A stretch of DNA of 8,536 bases from an uncultured Selenomonadales bacterium. Its GTDB lineage: Bacteria; Bacillota; Negativicutes; Selenomonadales; Selenomonadaceae. The position numbers and the translations under genes are program-made. Below are positions 1 through 6,037 of the stretch, piece after piece. Position 1 is the first letter of the stretch. Each line of letters starts with the position of its first letter. The stretch is from the NCBI GenBank assembly GCA_937915725.1, contig CALGGV010000216.1, positions 1-8,536 on the forward strand. The letters are read 5' to 3'. The notes beneath the pieces are model-generated. The model did not search any database. It saw nothing but the letters and a program-made list of their open reading frames with translations, and was not told the origin of the DNA.

Positions 1-430
1 CCCTTCGGATAATCAAAGCGCAGTAGCTTTTCACTACTGAACAAGTCGCACAAATGTCACCTTCATATTTTTTGAGATTTCCGACTGGGATTTTTTACGT
101 GCAGACATCAAGACTAAAGTTTTATTTTTTCAAGCGCGAAATTTCTGATTATGATAACATAAAAAAATTTGGATTTACGATTTACTTACAAATATGTCGT
201 CTTTCGGCAAAACTAATCCGCTGACAGCTAAAACTTTCGCCGTTTTTGAAAAAGTTTACGACACCGAAGACCGCAGTGCAGTTCGTGATGAGCGTTTTAA
301 ATTTTTTTACTCGTCAACAAATTGCAGAAAAAAATAATTCGTTTGATTTACCGTTTTATGTTATGAGCGTGCGCTCCTGTATTCCACTTGGAATTGCCGT
401 GATTGGCAGCGTGTTGCAACCTTTCTATAT
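1..430. other. Unassigned left-edge region
   Basis: No gene can be supported here. Short open frames exist on the plus strand (194-337, 47 residues; 246-434, 62 residues from a TTG), but neither has a ribosome binding site and neither resembles a family I know. On the minus strand a frame running off the left edge could start at a TTG (53-51) four bases behind an AAGGTG (58-63), a style this genome uses elsewhere, but only about 17 residues are visible. A 6-bp inverted repeat (CAGTAG 21-26 / CTACTG 34-39) is present. The stretch could be decayed coding sequence or plain intergenic DNA. Confidence 0.4.
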
Positions 431-458
431 TTGACGGACAAAAAATAAATGTTAAAAT
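431..458 (+). promoter_or_regulatory. Probable sigma-70-type promoter of the PPC-fliJ operon
   Basis: TTGACG (431-436) is followed after 16 bases by TAAAAT (453-458), about 57 bases before the first start codon. No flagellar sigma-28 consensus was seen, so this operon seems to be read by the housekeeping polymerase. The placement fits a five-gene transcript ending at 3108. Confidence 0.5.
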
Positions 459-515
459 ATAAAAAAATGTGACGCTTATGAAATTTTAATATCCATTCAT
501 AAAGGAGAAATTTTA

Positions 516-962
516 ATGGAATATAAAATTTTGAACGGCGAAATATATTTGCGCGTCGACCCCAACGAAGAATTATTAACTTCGATAGTTAAAACTTGTC
601 AACAGGAAAAAATTTTTGGCGGACACTTTCAAGGAATCGGAGCTTGCAGTGAAATTACTTTATCAGCATTCGTACCGGCGGAAAATGATTTTATTGTAAA
701 AAATTTTTCCGGAATGTTTGAAATAATTTCGCTTATGGGAAATATCACAAGCGACGCCGAAAAAATAAATTTACACGCGCACGCAATGTTTTCTTACCTT
801 GACGAAAATAAAAATTTGCAATGTATTGGCGGACATTTGCGCCGCGCCTTGATAAATTACACTGCTGAAATTATTATTCGCCCGGCAATTTCTACTATCA
901 GCCGCCGTTTTGATATTGTGCCAAATGTTGGCGTATGGAATTTTAACAATGAAAAAATTTAA
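516..962 (+). CDS. PPC/DUF296 domain protein
   Basis: This is a 148-residue single-domain protein of the PPC (plant and prokaryote conserved, DUF296) family. The family pattern is visible in order: GIGA (40-43), GMFEI (66-70), GNI (75-77), the His pair in LHAHA (H87, H89) and GGHL (105-108, H107), then a hydrophobic strand with Glu. The clustered histidines suggest a metal or small-ligand site. In plants the domain accompanies AT-hook DNA-binding proteins; the role of stand-alone bacterial members is unclear. The ATG has a good ribosome binding site (AAAGGAG, 501-507). Its 3' end overlaps fliJ by 14 nt, so the two are probably translationally coupled, although no flagellar role is known to me for this family. 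Family assignment is firm; function is open. Confidence 0.85.
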   Translation: MEYKILNGEIYLRVDPNEELLTSIVKTCQQEKIFGGHFQGIGACSEITLSAFVPAENDFIVKNFSGMFEIISLMGNITSDAEKINLHAHAMFSYLDENKNLQCIGGHLRRALINYTAEIIIRPAISTISRRFDIVPNVGVWNFNNEKI

Positions 963-1398
963 ATTTCAACTCGAAACGCTTTTAAAAGTTACGCGCAGAA
1001 AAAAAGATGATGCCGAAATGGCGTTTGCTGAAGTTTCGCGCAGGCTTGAGGAACACCGCGCCCGCTTACAGGAACTCTTGCAAGAATTAAAGGAAGTTCA
1101 GCAAGAATACGCCGAAATGACAAGCGAAGGTAAAACAGTCACGGTCGGCGTTATTGTGACTTACAATAATTTTTTCAACTGGAAACGTGAACAAATTGAA
1201 CAACAACAGCAATTAATTTTAAAAACTATGCAAGAACGCCAGCAAAAATTAAAAAAGCTAATGGAACTTATCACTTACCTAAAAAGTATCGAACAACTTA
1301 AAGAAAAACGCCTGCGCGAGTATAAAGCTGAATTACTTGCAGAAGAACAAAAATTCCTTGACGAATTGGGGACGCAACTTCACATTCGGCAAAAATAA
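949..1398 (+). CDS. fliJ: Flagellar export protein FliJ
   Basis: FliJ is a small cytoplasmic coiled-coil protein of the flagellar type III export apparatus. It contacts the FliI ATPase ring and the FlhA gate. The product is 149 residues, the usual size, and begins with the typical MKKFKFQLETLLKV. The rest is nearly all charged, Gln-rich helix, ending in the family pattern of a KEKRLREY stretch and an EEQKFLDEL segment. I chose the ATG at 949 because it gives this canonical N-terminus; an upstream in-frame ATG at 910 would add 13 residues from within the preceding gene. It overlaps the PPC gene by 14 nt. fliJ usually follows fliI; here no fliI or fliH is upstream within the window. Sequence identity in this family is low, so the call rests on termini, coiled coil and context. 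Confidence 0.82.
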   Translation: MKKFKFQLETLLKVTRRKKDDAEMAFAEVSRRLEEHRARLQELLQELKEVQQEYAEMTSEGKTVTVGVIVTYNNFFNWKREQIEQQQQLILKTMQERQQKLKKLMELITYLKSIEQLKEKRLREYKAELLAEEQKFLDELGTQLHIRQK

Positions 1399-1403
1399 GG
1401 AGG
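1397..1403 (+). promoter_or_regulatory. Strong ribosome binding site for the small membrane protein
   Basis: AAGGAGG, overlapping the fliJ stop codon, lies seven bases before the ATG at 1411. It is one of the best Shine-Dalgarno matches in the window and is the main evidence that the 58-codon frame is a real gene. Confidence 0.8.
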
Positions 1404-1410
1404 AAATTTT

Positions 1411-1587
1411 ATGGCGTTGTTGGTTTTCTTCGTACTTGCCGTTTTATTTACTTCCAAAGATGATTATATGGGCAAAATCTGCACAGTGATTATAGTTTTT
1501 GCGGTATTGTGGATTGAAACGCCGCTTATTGGAATTATTTTTGATGTAATTTCGTTTTTATTTGGAATTATATCCGGTTTCTTTTGA
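1411..1587 (+). CDS. Small hydrophobic membrane protein, unknown function
   Basis: This is a 58-residue open frame between fliJ and the transglycosylase gene. It starts 12 bases after the fliJ stop and is preceded by a near-perfect AAGGAGG. The product is almost entirely hydrophobic: a first membrane segment at about residues 2-13, a short charged turn (SKDDYMGK, 15-22), then two further apolar stretches (about 23-35 and 39-58) split by a WIETP motif (34-38). It probably has two or three membrane passes. I do not recognise a family. Position inside a flagellar operon suggests an accessory envelope role, by context alone. Its size puts it below the cut-off of many gene callers, so it may be missing from annotations. 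Confidence 0.65.
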   Translation: MALLVFFVLAVLFTSKDDYMGKICTVIIVFAVLWIETPLIGIIFDVISFLFGIISGFF

Positions 1588-1662
1588 TTTAAAAAATTTT
1601 TGCAGGAAAAATTTTGCGGCGGCAGAATTAGCAATTAGTTACAACGAAGGGAGAATTTTTGA

Positions 1663-2445
1663 ATGTTCAGGATAGAAGGAATTGAAAAAATAGCCGCGTT
1701 GAATCGTATAACCGAAATTCAACAACAAATTAAGGAAATTGAAAAAAAATTTGGAACTACCGCTAATAATTTTCAAACAACCTTAGAAAAGGAAATGGCG
1801 AAACAAGCCGACAAAATCCAAAATATTAAACCTATCGAAGAATTTTTGGCAGAAAATCAACTTCCGCCCGTGACTGAAAACGTCGCGGCAAATATTGAAA
1901 AAGTTTCTGCTGCTTTAAATTCAAATGTTGAAAAAGTTTCAGCCGCTTTAAATTCTAAAGTTGAAACTTTCGCTGAAAAAATTTCTGAAGAAAATTTGCC
2001 TGAAGAAAATCTTTTGGACGCGCCCTTTGCTGATTTACGCGCTGCAAAAAAAGATTTTGAAAATATTTCCCAAATGTCAACTGAGCAAATGATTTTAAGC
2101 GCGGCAAGAAAATTCGGCGTCGATTCTGAACTTGTAAAAGCGGTTGCAACTGCTGAATCGAATTTAAATCAAGATGCGCGTTCAGCCGTTGGAGCTATTG
2201 GCGTAATGCAACTTATGCCGGAAACTGCTGACAATCTCGGCGTTGATCCTTACGACGAAAAAGAAAATATCGAAGGCGGCGCACATTATCTGCGCCAAAT
2301 GCTGGATAAATTTCAAGGCAACCTCCAACAAGCTATAGCCGCTTACAACGCCGGACCGGGCGCAGTTCAAAAATATGGCGGCGTTCCTCCCTACAGCGAA
2401 ACTCAAAATTACGTCGGTCGCGTTTTAGATTTTTATGTTAAGTAG
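1663..2445 (+). CDS. SLT-type lytic transglycosylase, probably flagellum-associated
   Basis: A 260-residue protein with a C-terminal Slt/LysM-type goose-lysozyme-like domain (about 140-260) that would cleave the MurNAc-GlcNAc bond of peptidoglycan to form 1,6-anhydro ends. Family signatures are clear: the catalytic Glu at E165 in the AESNLNQDA segment, GVMQLMP (180-186), and AYNAGPGAV (227-235). The N-terminal 135 residues are charged, Gln/Glu-rich and helical, with an 11-residue tandem repeat (79-89 and 90-100). There is no signal peptide or membrane segment, so export must use another route; export through the flagellar apparatus would fit the operon. The ATG has GAAGGGAG nine bases upstream. 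A likely role is opening the wall for the flagellar rod, as FlgJ does in other bacteria; that role is inferred. Confidence 0.85.
   Translation: MFRIEGIEKIAALNRITEIQQQIKEIEKKFGTTANNFQTTLEKEMAKQADKIQNIKPIEEFLAENQLPPVTENVAANIEKVSAALNSNVEKVSAALNSKVETFAEKISEENLPEENLLDAPFADLRAAKKDFENISQMSTEQMILSAARKFGVDSELVKAVATAESNLNQDARSAVGAIGVMQLMPETADNLGVDPYDEKENIEGGAHYLRQMLDKFQGNLQQAIAAYNAGPGAVQKYGGVPPYSETQNYVGRVLDFYVK
1897..1962 (+). repeat. 33-bp tandem duplication inside the transglycosylase gene
   Basis: Two adjacent 33-bp units (1897-1929, 1930-1962) differ at four bases and encode EKVSAALNSNV and EKVSAALNSKV. The unit keeps frame, lies in the helical linker before the catalytic domain, and looks like a fairly recent internal duplication that lengthens the linker. 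Confidence 0.85.
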
Positions 2446-2459
2446 AAAGGCGGGGCGTT

Positions 2460-3068
2460 ATGGCTAAGAAAAAAAGTATTTTTAAGCGAATACGCAACTT
2501 TTTTTTGGTATTATTGGTATTATTGATATTGGCAGGCGGCGGCTTATTTGCGGCGGTACATTTTGGATATTTAGACCGTGCGCAGATTGATGAAAAAGTT
2601 CAGTGGGCAAATGAAAAAGTCGGCTTGTACAAATTGCCGGTTGTAGGTTACGGCGGAATATTTGAATATTTTGCAGTACCGGAAGGCGTCATTTGGCCGG
2701 AGCCGGAACCGGAGCCCGAACCTGAACCACAGCCGGAGGTAGTGAACGTAGCAAATAAACCGGAGCAAAAAACCGAAGAACCAAAAAAATCAAAAGAAGT
2801 TAAAGTTTCTCAAAAAGATTTAGAGGCACAGGCGGCGGCGCGTGAGGCAGCCGAAAAAAAACGTATTTCAAAACTTGCCAGAATCTATGACAATATGAAA
2901 CCGGAAGAGGCGGCTAAAGCCCTTGACAGCGTGAATTTAGATACAGTTGTTTTGATTTTGCAAAAAATGGACGAAAGTAATGCCGGACAAATTTTGGCAA
3001 GAATGGAACCTGCGCAAGCCGCACAAATTACTCAAATGTTAATGGACGGAGAAAGACGCCGTTTTTAA
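2460..3068 (+). CDS. MotE-like flagellar membrane protein (MgtE-N-type C-terminal domain)
   Basis: A 202-residue protein with a short basic N-terminus, one membrane segment (about 14-35), an extracytoplasmic region with a Pro-Glu repeat (80-93), a charged coiled-coil stretch (about 104-140), and a C-terminal helical domain (about 140-196). That domain has the MgtE-N/MotE/FliG-like look: YDNMKPEEAAKAL, LILQKMDESNAGQILARM, AAQITQML. Alpha-proteobacterial MotE is a periplasmic chaperone for the motor protein MotC, and YlxF-like proteins occupy a similar place after fliJ in Bacillota. The ATG at 2460 has AAAGGCGGGG just upstream and the gap to the transglycosylase stop is 14 nt. It is the last gene of the operon. 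Domain type is fairly sure; the precise partner is not. Confidence 0.72.
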   Translation: MAKKKSIFKRIRNFFLVLLVLLILAGGGLFAAVHFGYLDRAQIDEKVQWANEKVGLYKLPVVGYGGIFEYFAVPEGVIWPEPEPEPEPEPQPEVVNVANKPEQKTEEPKKSKEVKVSQKDLEAQAAAREAAEKKRISKLARIYDNMKPEEAAKALDSVNLDTVVLILQKMDESNAGQILARMEPAQAAQITQMLMDGERRRF

Positions 3069-3084
3069 AATCCATTGCAAAAAC

Positions 3085-3114
3085 AAAAAAGCCGCTCGAA
3101 AGGAGCGGTTTTTA
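3085..3114. terminator. Bidirectional intrinsic terminator
   Basis: The stem CCGCTC (3092-3097) / GAGCGG (3103-3108) with a GAAAG loop is flanked by an A-run on the left and a T-run on the right. It works as a Rho-independent terminator in both directions. It closes the flagellar operon (stop at 3068) and the convergent membrane-protein gene (stop at 3120). Confidence 0.9.
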
Positions 3115-3119
3115 ATTTG

Positions 3120-4295
3120 TCAAGGCAAATCCGGCAAAATTCTGGAGACTGCCGAACTTTTTATAATTTCTTCTATTCTTTGGTCGATTATTAATTCTTG
3201 CTTATGGATACTTTCAGCCGTTTCAAATGCAACGGAGTCATTTTCAAGCATTCCCTGCGCGTAAAATTGCCACGCTTTAATTGTAGTTTCTGTGGATTCT
3301 GAGCGAAGGCTTGCTAAATATTTTGCGCCGTTGGGAATTTCTATTTGATTAAGTTCAGCTTGACGATCTTGCAAAGTTGGAATTATTGTATTGTGAATGT
3401 AGTCAGCGATTCTTTCACGTTGAGTGTAACTCATAACTCCGCCGGAAGTTTTTTGCATTGCAATAAAATTATCTTGTTCAATCGCAAAAAGATAATTATA
3501 ATTGTCAACAATTTCGGCGGTTGAGTCAATGTAGGATTCAATATCCTTTTGTAAAATCGGCGTCACTGTTTCAAGATATTCTTTATAATTATCGACGCTA
3601 ACCAATTTCCAAGGATTATCATCAAGGGAAAAATTTAAGCCGGGGAAATTCCAACTTTCGCCGAAAAGTTCAAAGTATTCACTGCCCATTGTCAAGCCTA
3701 CATTGCTGAAATTTTCCAGTGTAACTTTCAAAGTGAACGGCGTTTGAGAATTTTCTTCCAAAATATTTATATCAGCGGTTGCCTTTTCGCCGTGATTTTC
3801 GATATTTTCAACGCCGGTAATGATTGTGTGGCGAATTAAACTTCTTTCAAGCAATAAATCAAAATCTATTCCGAGTTGACGCCCTTTTAAAATTTCTTCC
3901 GGCAGTGTCCAATTTCCCGTTTGAATTTTTGTATTTAAAACTTGAACTGCGCCTTGACACATTTGCGGGCGAATCAGCACATAAAAATTTTCAAAAAGCA
4001 AGCGATCACTCATTGAAAGTTGTTCGTCATTTTTGAACATATCGCCGGTTAAATCGTCATAAGCCGCCATTGTAACCGCCATTAAATCCACGTGTTTATT
4101 AAAAGTTTCAAGGTCGCCGTTTGTTATCGATTCAGAAATTTTATTCATTGCGTAAACCGGAGTTTTTGTACGGCTGATAAAATTCCAAATTCCATAACTT
4201 ATCCCAAATATCAGCAAAAGTAAAGCAAAAAGTCTTTCGTATCTAACGCGCCTTTTACGCGCCCTTATTCTTTTTTTCCAAGTATAATCGTCCAC
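3120..4295 (-). CDS. Single-pass membrane protein of unknown function
   Basis: A 391-residue protein with a very basic cytoplasmic N-terminus (RIRARKRRVRYERL, about 9-22), one membrane segment (about 22-40) and a long extracytoplasmic part. The stretch from about 47 to 80 (AMNKISESITNGDLETFNKHVD and on) resembles the helical start of DUF2939-type domains, a weak resemblance only. The C-terminal third is helical and charged. I assign the GTG at 4295 as start: GGAGG (4301-4305) lies five bases upstream. A longer frame to a TTG at 4313 has no ribosome binding site and would begin only a few bases from the predicted transcription start. It is a single-gene unit with its own promoter, ending at the shared terminator. 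It is not recognisable as an enzyme; a sensor, scaffold or wall-associated role is possible. Confidence 0.75.
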   Translation of the reverse strand: MDDYTWKKRIRARKRRVRYERLFALLLLIFGISYGIWNFISRTKTPVYAMNKISESITNGDLETFNKHVDLMAVTMAAYDDLTGDMFKNDEQLSMSDRLLFENFYVLIRPQMCQGAVQVLNTKIQTGNWTLPEEILKGRQLGIDFDLLLERSLIRHTIITGVENIENHGEKATADINILEENSQTPFTLKVTLENFSNVGLTMGSEYFELFGESWNFPGLNFSLDDNPWKLVSVDNYKEYLETVTPILQKDIESYIDSTAEIVDNYNYLFAIEQDNFIAMQKTSGGVMSYTQRERIADYIHNTIIPTLQDRQAELNQIEIPNGAKYLASLRSESTETTIKAWQFYAQGMLENDSVAFETAESIHKQELIIDQRIEEIIKSSAVSRILPDLP

Positions 4296-4300
4296 TAAAT

Positions 4301-4305
4301 CCTCC
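4301..4305 (-). promoter_or_regulatory. Ribosome binding site that fixes the GTG start at 4295
   Basis: GGAGG on the minus strand sits five bases before GTG 4295-4293. Under the longer TTG reading it would lie inside the coding region, which argues for the shorter protein. Confidence 0.7.
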
Positions 4306-4325
4306 GCTTTCAAATTTTTTGTGAT

Positions 4326-4354
4326 ATTATAGCCAAAACTATCAAAATTGTAAA
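4326..4354 (-). promoter_or_regulatory. Sigma-70-type promoter of the membrane-protein gene
   Basis: On the minus strand TTTACA (4354-4349) is followed after exactly 17 bases by TATAAT (4331-4326). Transcription should begin near 4319, leaving a leader of about 24 bases before the GTG. The -35 box lies inside the left copy of the direct repeat shared with the thiN 5' end. Confidence 0.75.
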
Positions 4355-4389
4355 CGAAATGGAAATTTTGTACGCGCCCGCAATTTTTG
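4348..4389 (+). repeat. Left copy of a thiN 5'-end duplication
   Basis: Positions 4348-4370 match 4697-4719 at 20 of 23 bases, and 4362-4389 match 4735-4762 at 25 of 28 bases. The right copy carries 24 extra bases between the matching parts. In the right copy this is the ribosome binding site and first codons of thiN; in the left copy the GAGGTGG has become GAAATGG. Confidence 0.75.
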
Positions 4390-4418
4390 CATTTAAAAAT
4401 TTTTTTAACAAGTCGGCA

Positions 4419-4441
4419 TTTCTTTCTTTAGAAGAAAGAAA
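4419..4441. repeat. Perfect 10-bp inverted repeat
   Basis: TTTCTTTCTT (4419-4428) and AAGAAAGAAA (4432-4441) are perfect complements around a 3-base TAG loop. No T-run of terminator type follows on the plus strand, so a transcription terminator is unlikely. Confidence 0.75.
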
Positions 4442-4443
4442 CA

Positions 4444-4470
4444 GCAAATGCTCTTACTCATCGCATTTGC
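4444..4470. repeat. 8-bp inverted repeat next to the first hairpin
   Basis: GCAAATGC (4444-4451) and GCATTTGC (4463-4470) pair around an 11-base loop, two bases after the preceding hairpin. Together the two stems would form a compact double hairpin in RNA or single-stranded DNA. Confidence 0.65.
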
Positions 4471-4696
4471 AAGCAAAGAAAGAATCTCTCGCCGTCAGGT
4501 TTTTCGCGTTTAAGTAAAAGTAGATTAGAGTTGGAGCCGCGTTTAATTTCTGTTGCAGTGACTTAAAGTTTACAAGCAAAAACTAAGACGGCGTCGGGTG
4601 TTAAAACTTTTATTAAAAGCAACTTGCTAAGTGTTTCTGTAATTTTATTTTCTGTAAAAATTTTTTCTTAATACTTTTCAGAGAATCTTAAAAATT

Positions 4697-4762
4697 TTGT
4701 AAATGAGGTGGAAATTTTGAAATTGCCGCAATGTGAAATTTTATATACGCCCGCAATTTTTG
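4697..4762 (+). repeat. Right copy of the duplicated segment (thiN 5' end)
   Basis: Covers the thiN ribosome binding site and first 15 or so codons. It includes a 24-base insert relative to the left copy, itself bounded by GAAATTTT repeats (4711-4718, 4735-4742), which suggests slippage or an indel between the two copies. Confidence 0.75.
4705..4710 (+). promoter_or_regulatory. Ribosome binding site that fixes the thiN TTG start
   Basis: GAGGTG is a full match to the anti-Shine-Dalgarno sequence and lies six bases before TTG 4717. The alternative GTG at 4708 is part of this site itself and so is an unlikely start. Confidence 0.7.
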
Positions 4763-5406
4763 GCAGTAAAAATTTATTGGTTGCGGGCGGAAGACTTCCT
4801 GGTGAAAATTTTTTTAAAGCCGTCGCGCAGGGCAGGAAAATTTTTGCCGTCGATAGAGGAATTGAAATTTGCAAGGCGTGTAACATTTTGCCGAAAATTT
4901 TAATTGGCGATTTTGACAGCGCAGAAAAAAACGCGCTTAATTGGGCGGTTGAAAATAAAATTCCGATTGAACGTCATCCCGTCGAAAAAGATTTTACCGA
5001 CACTCAACTTGCACTTGAACTTTTGCCGGAAAAAAATTCTGCGATTATCACGGGAATTTTTGGCGGCAGATTCGACCATTTATTCAGCAATGTTTTTACT
5101 TGCGCCAATTCCAAAGTTAGAAATTTTCTTGCTGACGAACGGGAAATTATTTTTTTTGTCAAAGGCGGCGAAACTGTCACGGTTAAATTTTTTGAAAAAC
5201 CGGTTGCAGTTTCACTTTTGCCGATAACTGAAATTTGCGCGGGCGTCACTACTAAAAATCTTCATTGGGAACTTGACAACGCCACGCTTAAACAAAATTT
5301 CCCTAATGCCGTAAGTAACCGCCTTAAAAATTCTGAAATAAAAATAAGCGTCGAAATTGGCACGCTTGCAATTTATTTTTGTTTTAGTGATTCAATTTCG
5401 GCTTGA
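4717..5406 (+). CDS. thiN: Thiamine pyrophosphokinase
   Basis: ThiN transfers pyrophosphate from ATP to thiamine, giving thiamine diphosphate and AMP in the cytoplasm. The 229-residue product has the family's marks: a VAGGRLPG segment near the N-terminus, DRG (46-48), GDFDS (64-68), KDFTD (91-95) and GGRFDH (116-121). These Asp-rich motifs form the Mg-ATP and thiamine site. The C-terminal beta-rich part is present, and length is close to the usual 210-230. Start is TTG 4717 with GAGGTG six bases upstream. The gene stands alone on the plus strand and overlaps convergent trmK by 34 nt. No TPP riboswitch was seen upstream. The 5' end is partly duplicated 350 bases upstream. Confidence 0.92.
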   Translation: MKLPQCEILYTPAIFGSKNLLVAGGRLPGENFFKAVAQGRKIFAVDRGIEICKACNILPKILIGDFDSAEKNALNWAVENKIPIERHPVEKDFTDTQLALELLPEKNSAIITGIFGGRFDHLFSNVFTCANSKVRNFLADEREIIFFVKGGETVTVKFFEKPVAVSLLPITEICAGVTTKNLHWELDNATLKQNFPNAVSNRLKNSEIKISVEIGTLAIYFCFSDSISA

Positions 5407-6023
5407 ATTTGAGAAAATTTTGGGGAGGCAACGGCGGCGGGGCTTTTTGACATTTCCTCCAGCACTCGTTGCAATTTTGAAATTTTTTGTGCGGTAAATT
5501 TTTTTAGTAACGGCGAACTTTCTTTTTTTGTAACGGCAGAAACTCGCTCAGGTGTTTTTACCGCGCTGATTATTTCGTAAATTATCCCTCCGACTTCAGC
5601 TAAATCAATATCTGCAATGTACCAGCCGTTATTTTCTAGCCACGCCTGCAATTTTTCAAGGGCGTTCATTGGTTGCAAAATTAATTTTTCGGCAGAATTT
5701 GTAATTTGCGGCGAATTGTTCAAAATTTCCACAATCAACGCGCCGCCCATTCCTGCAACACAAATTGTATCAACTTCGCCTTCGCTCAGGACTTTTAAGC
5801 CGTCTCCTAATCTTACTTCGATAAAATCGTTTAAACCGGCGGCGGCAATATTTTTTTTTGCGGCGTCAAGCGGACCGGAATTTTTATCACTTGCCACAAC
5901 GAACGACGCCCGCCCGCTTTTCACAAGTTCAATAGCCAAATAGCCGTGATCTGTGCCAATGTCAGCAACGCGGCTATTTTTTTCCACGAAATTTAAAACT
6001 GATTTTATTCTTGAGTCAATCAT
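5373..6023 (-). CDS. trmK: tRNA (adenine(22)-N1)-methyltransferase TrmK
   Basis: TrmK uses S-adenosylmethionine to methylate N1 of A22 in the D-arm region of tRNAs. The 216-residue protein shows the class I methyltransferase fold and family-specific motifs: DIGTDHGYLA (21-30, SAM-binding loop), ASDKN (44-48, acidic end of strand 2), GDGL (73-76), VAGMGG (89-94) and LQPM (116-119). A helical, charged tail from about 165 to 216 is typical of the family. It begins at ATG 6023-6021 with a weak GGTTGGTG site. The gene follows tRNA-Asn on the same strand with only a terminator between, and no promoter is evident after that terminator. Its 3' end overlaps convergent thiN by 34 nt. Confidence 0.93.
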   Translation of the reverse strand: MIDSRIKSVLNFVEKNSRVADIGTDHGYLAIELVKSGRASFVVASDKNSGPLDAAKKNIAAAGLNDFIEVRLGDGLKVLSEGEVDTICVAGMGGALIVEILNNSPQITNSAEKLILQPMNALEKLQAWLENNGWYIADIDLAEVGGIIYEIISAVKTPERVSAVTKKESSPLLKKFTAQKISKLQRVLEEMSKSPAAVASPKFSQIQAEIESLKQK

Positions 6024-6037
6024 TTTTTCACCAACCG

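Larger units (their letters stand above)
4359..4517 (+). pseudogene. Decayed partial copy of the thiN start (52-codon open frame)
   Basis: A frame opens at ATG 4359 and ends at TAA 4515-4517. Its first residues, MEILYAPAIFAFKNFF, parallel EILYTPAIFGSKNLL near the thiN N-terminus. After about 16 residues the likeness stops and the rest is low-complexity and basic, running through the hairpins at 4419-4470. There is no ribosome binding site, so translation is doubtful. It may be a remnant of a duplicated thiN 5' end, or a coincidental open frame behind the duplicated segment. Confidence 0.35.
4390..4704. other. Gene-poor interval between the duplicated segments
   Basis: About 315 bases with no supported complete gene. 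It holds the two hairpins at 4419-4470, a palindrome CTTTTA-T-TAAAAG (4607-4619) and otherwise unremarkable AT-rich sequence. I found no convincing promoter for thiN here and no recognisable riboswitch (no clear TPP-riboswitch core). It could be an inserted element, a small RNA region or decayed sequence. Confidence 0.4.

Noticed and set aside
194..337. 47-residue plus-strand open frame from an ATG
   Set aside because: No ribosome binding site and overlapped by another frame of equal merit. Mentioned only as possible decayed coding sequence.
246..434. 62-residue plus-strand open frame from a TTG
   Set aside because: No ribosome binding site, no recognisable family, and its end runs into the promoter region of the PPC gene. 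Left as unassigned.
4419..4470. The paired inverted repeats as a transcription terminator or CRISPR-like unit
   Set aside because: The stems are AT-rich and not followed by a T-run, and there are only two different hairpins with no repeated spacer structure.
4380..4700. TPP riboswitch upstream of thiN
   Set aside because: I looked for the CUGAGA and ACCUGA-type core elements and did not find a convincing pair; the hairpins present do not match the fold.
4668..4886. Minus-strand open frame across the thiN 5' end
   Set aside because: It is a shadow of thiN; the motifs and ribosome binding site support the plus strand.
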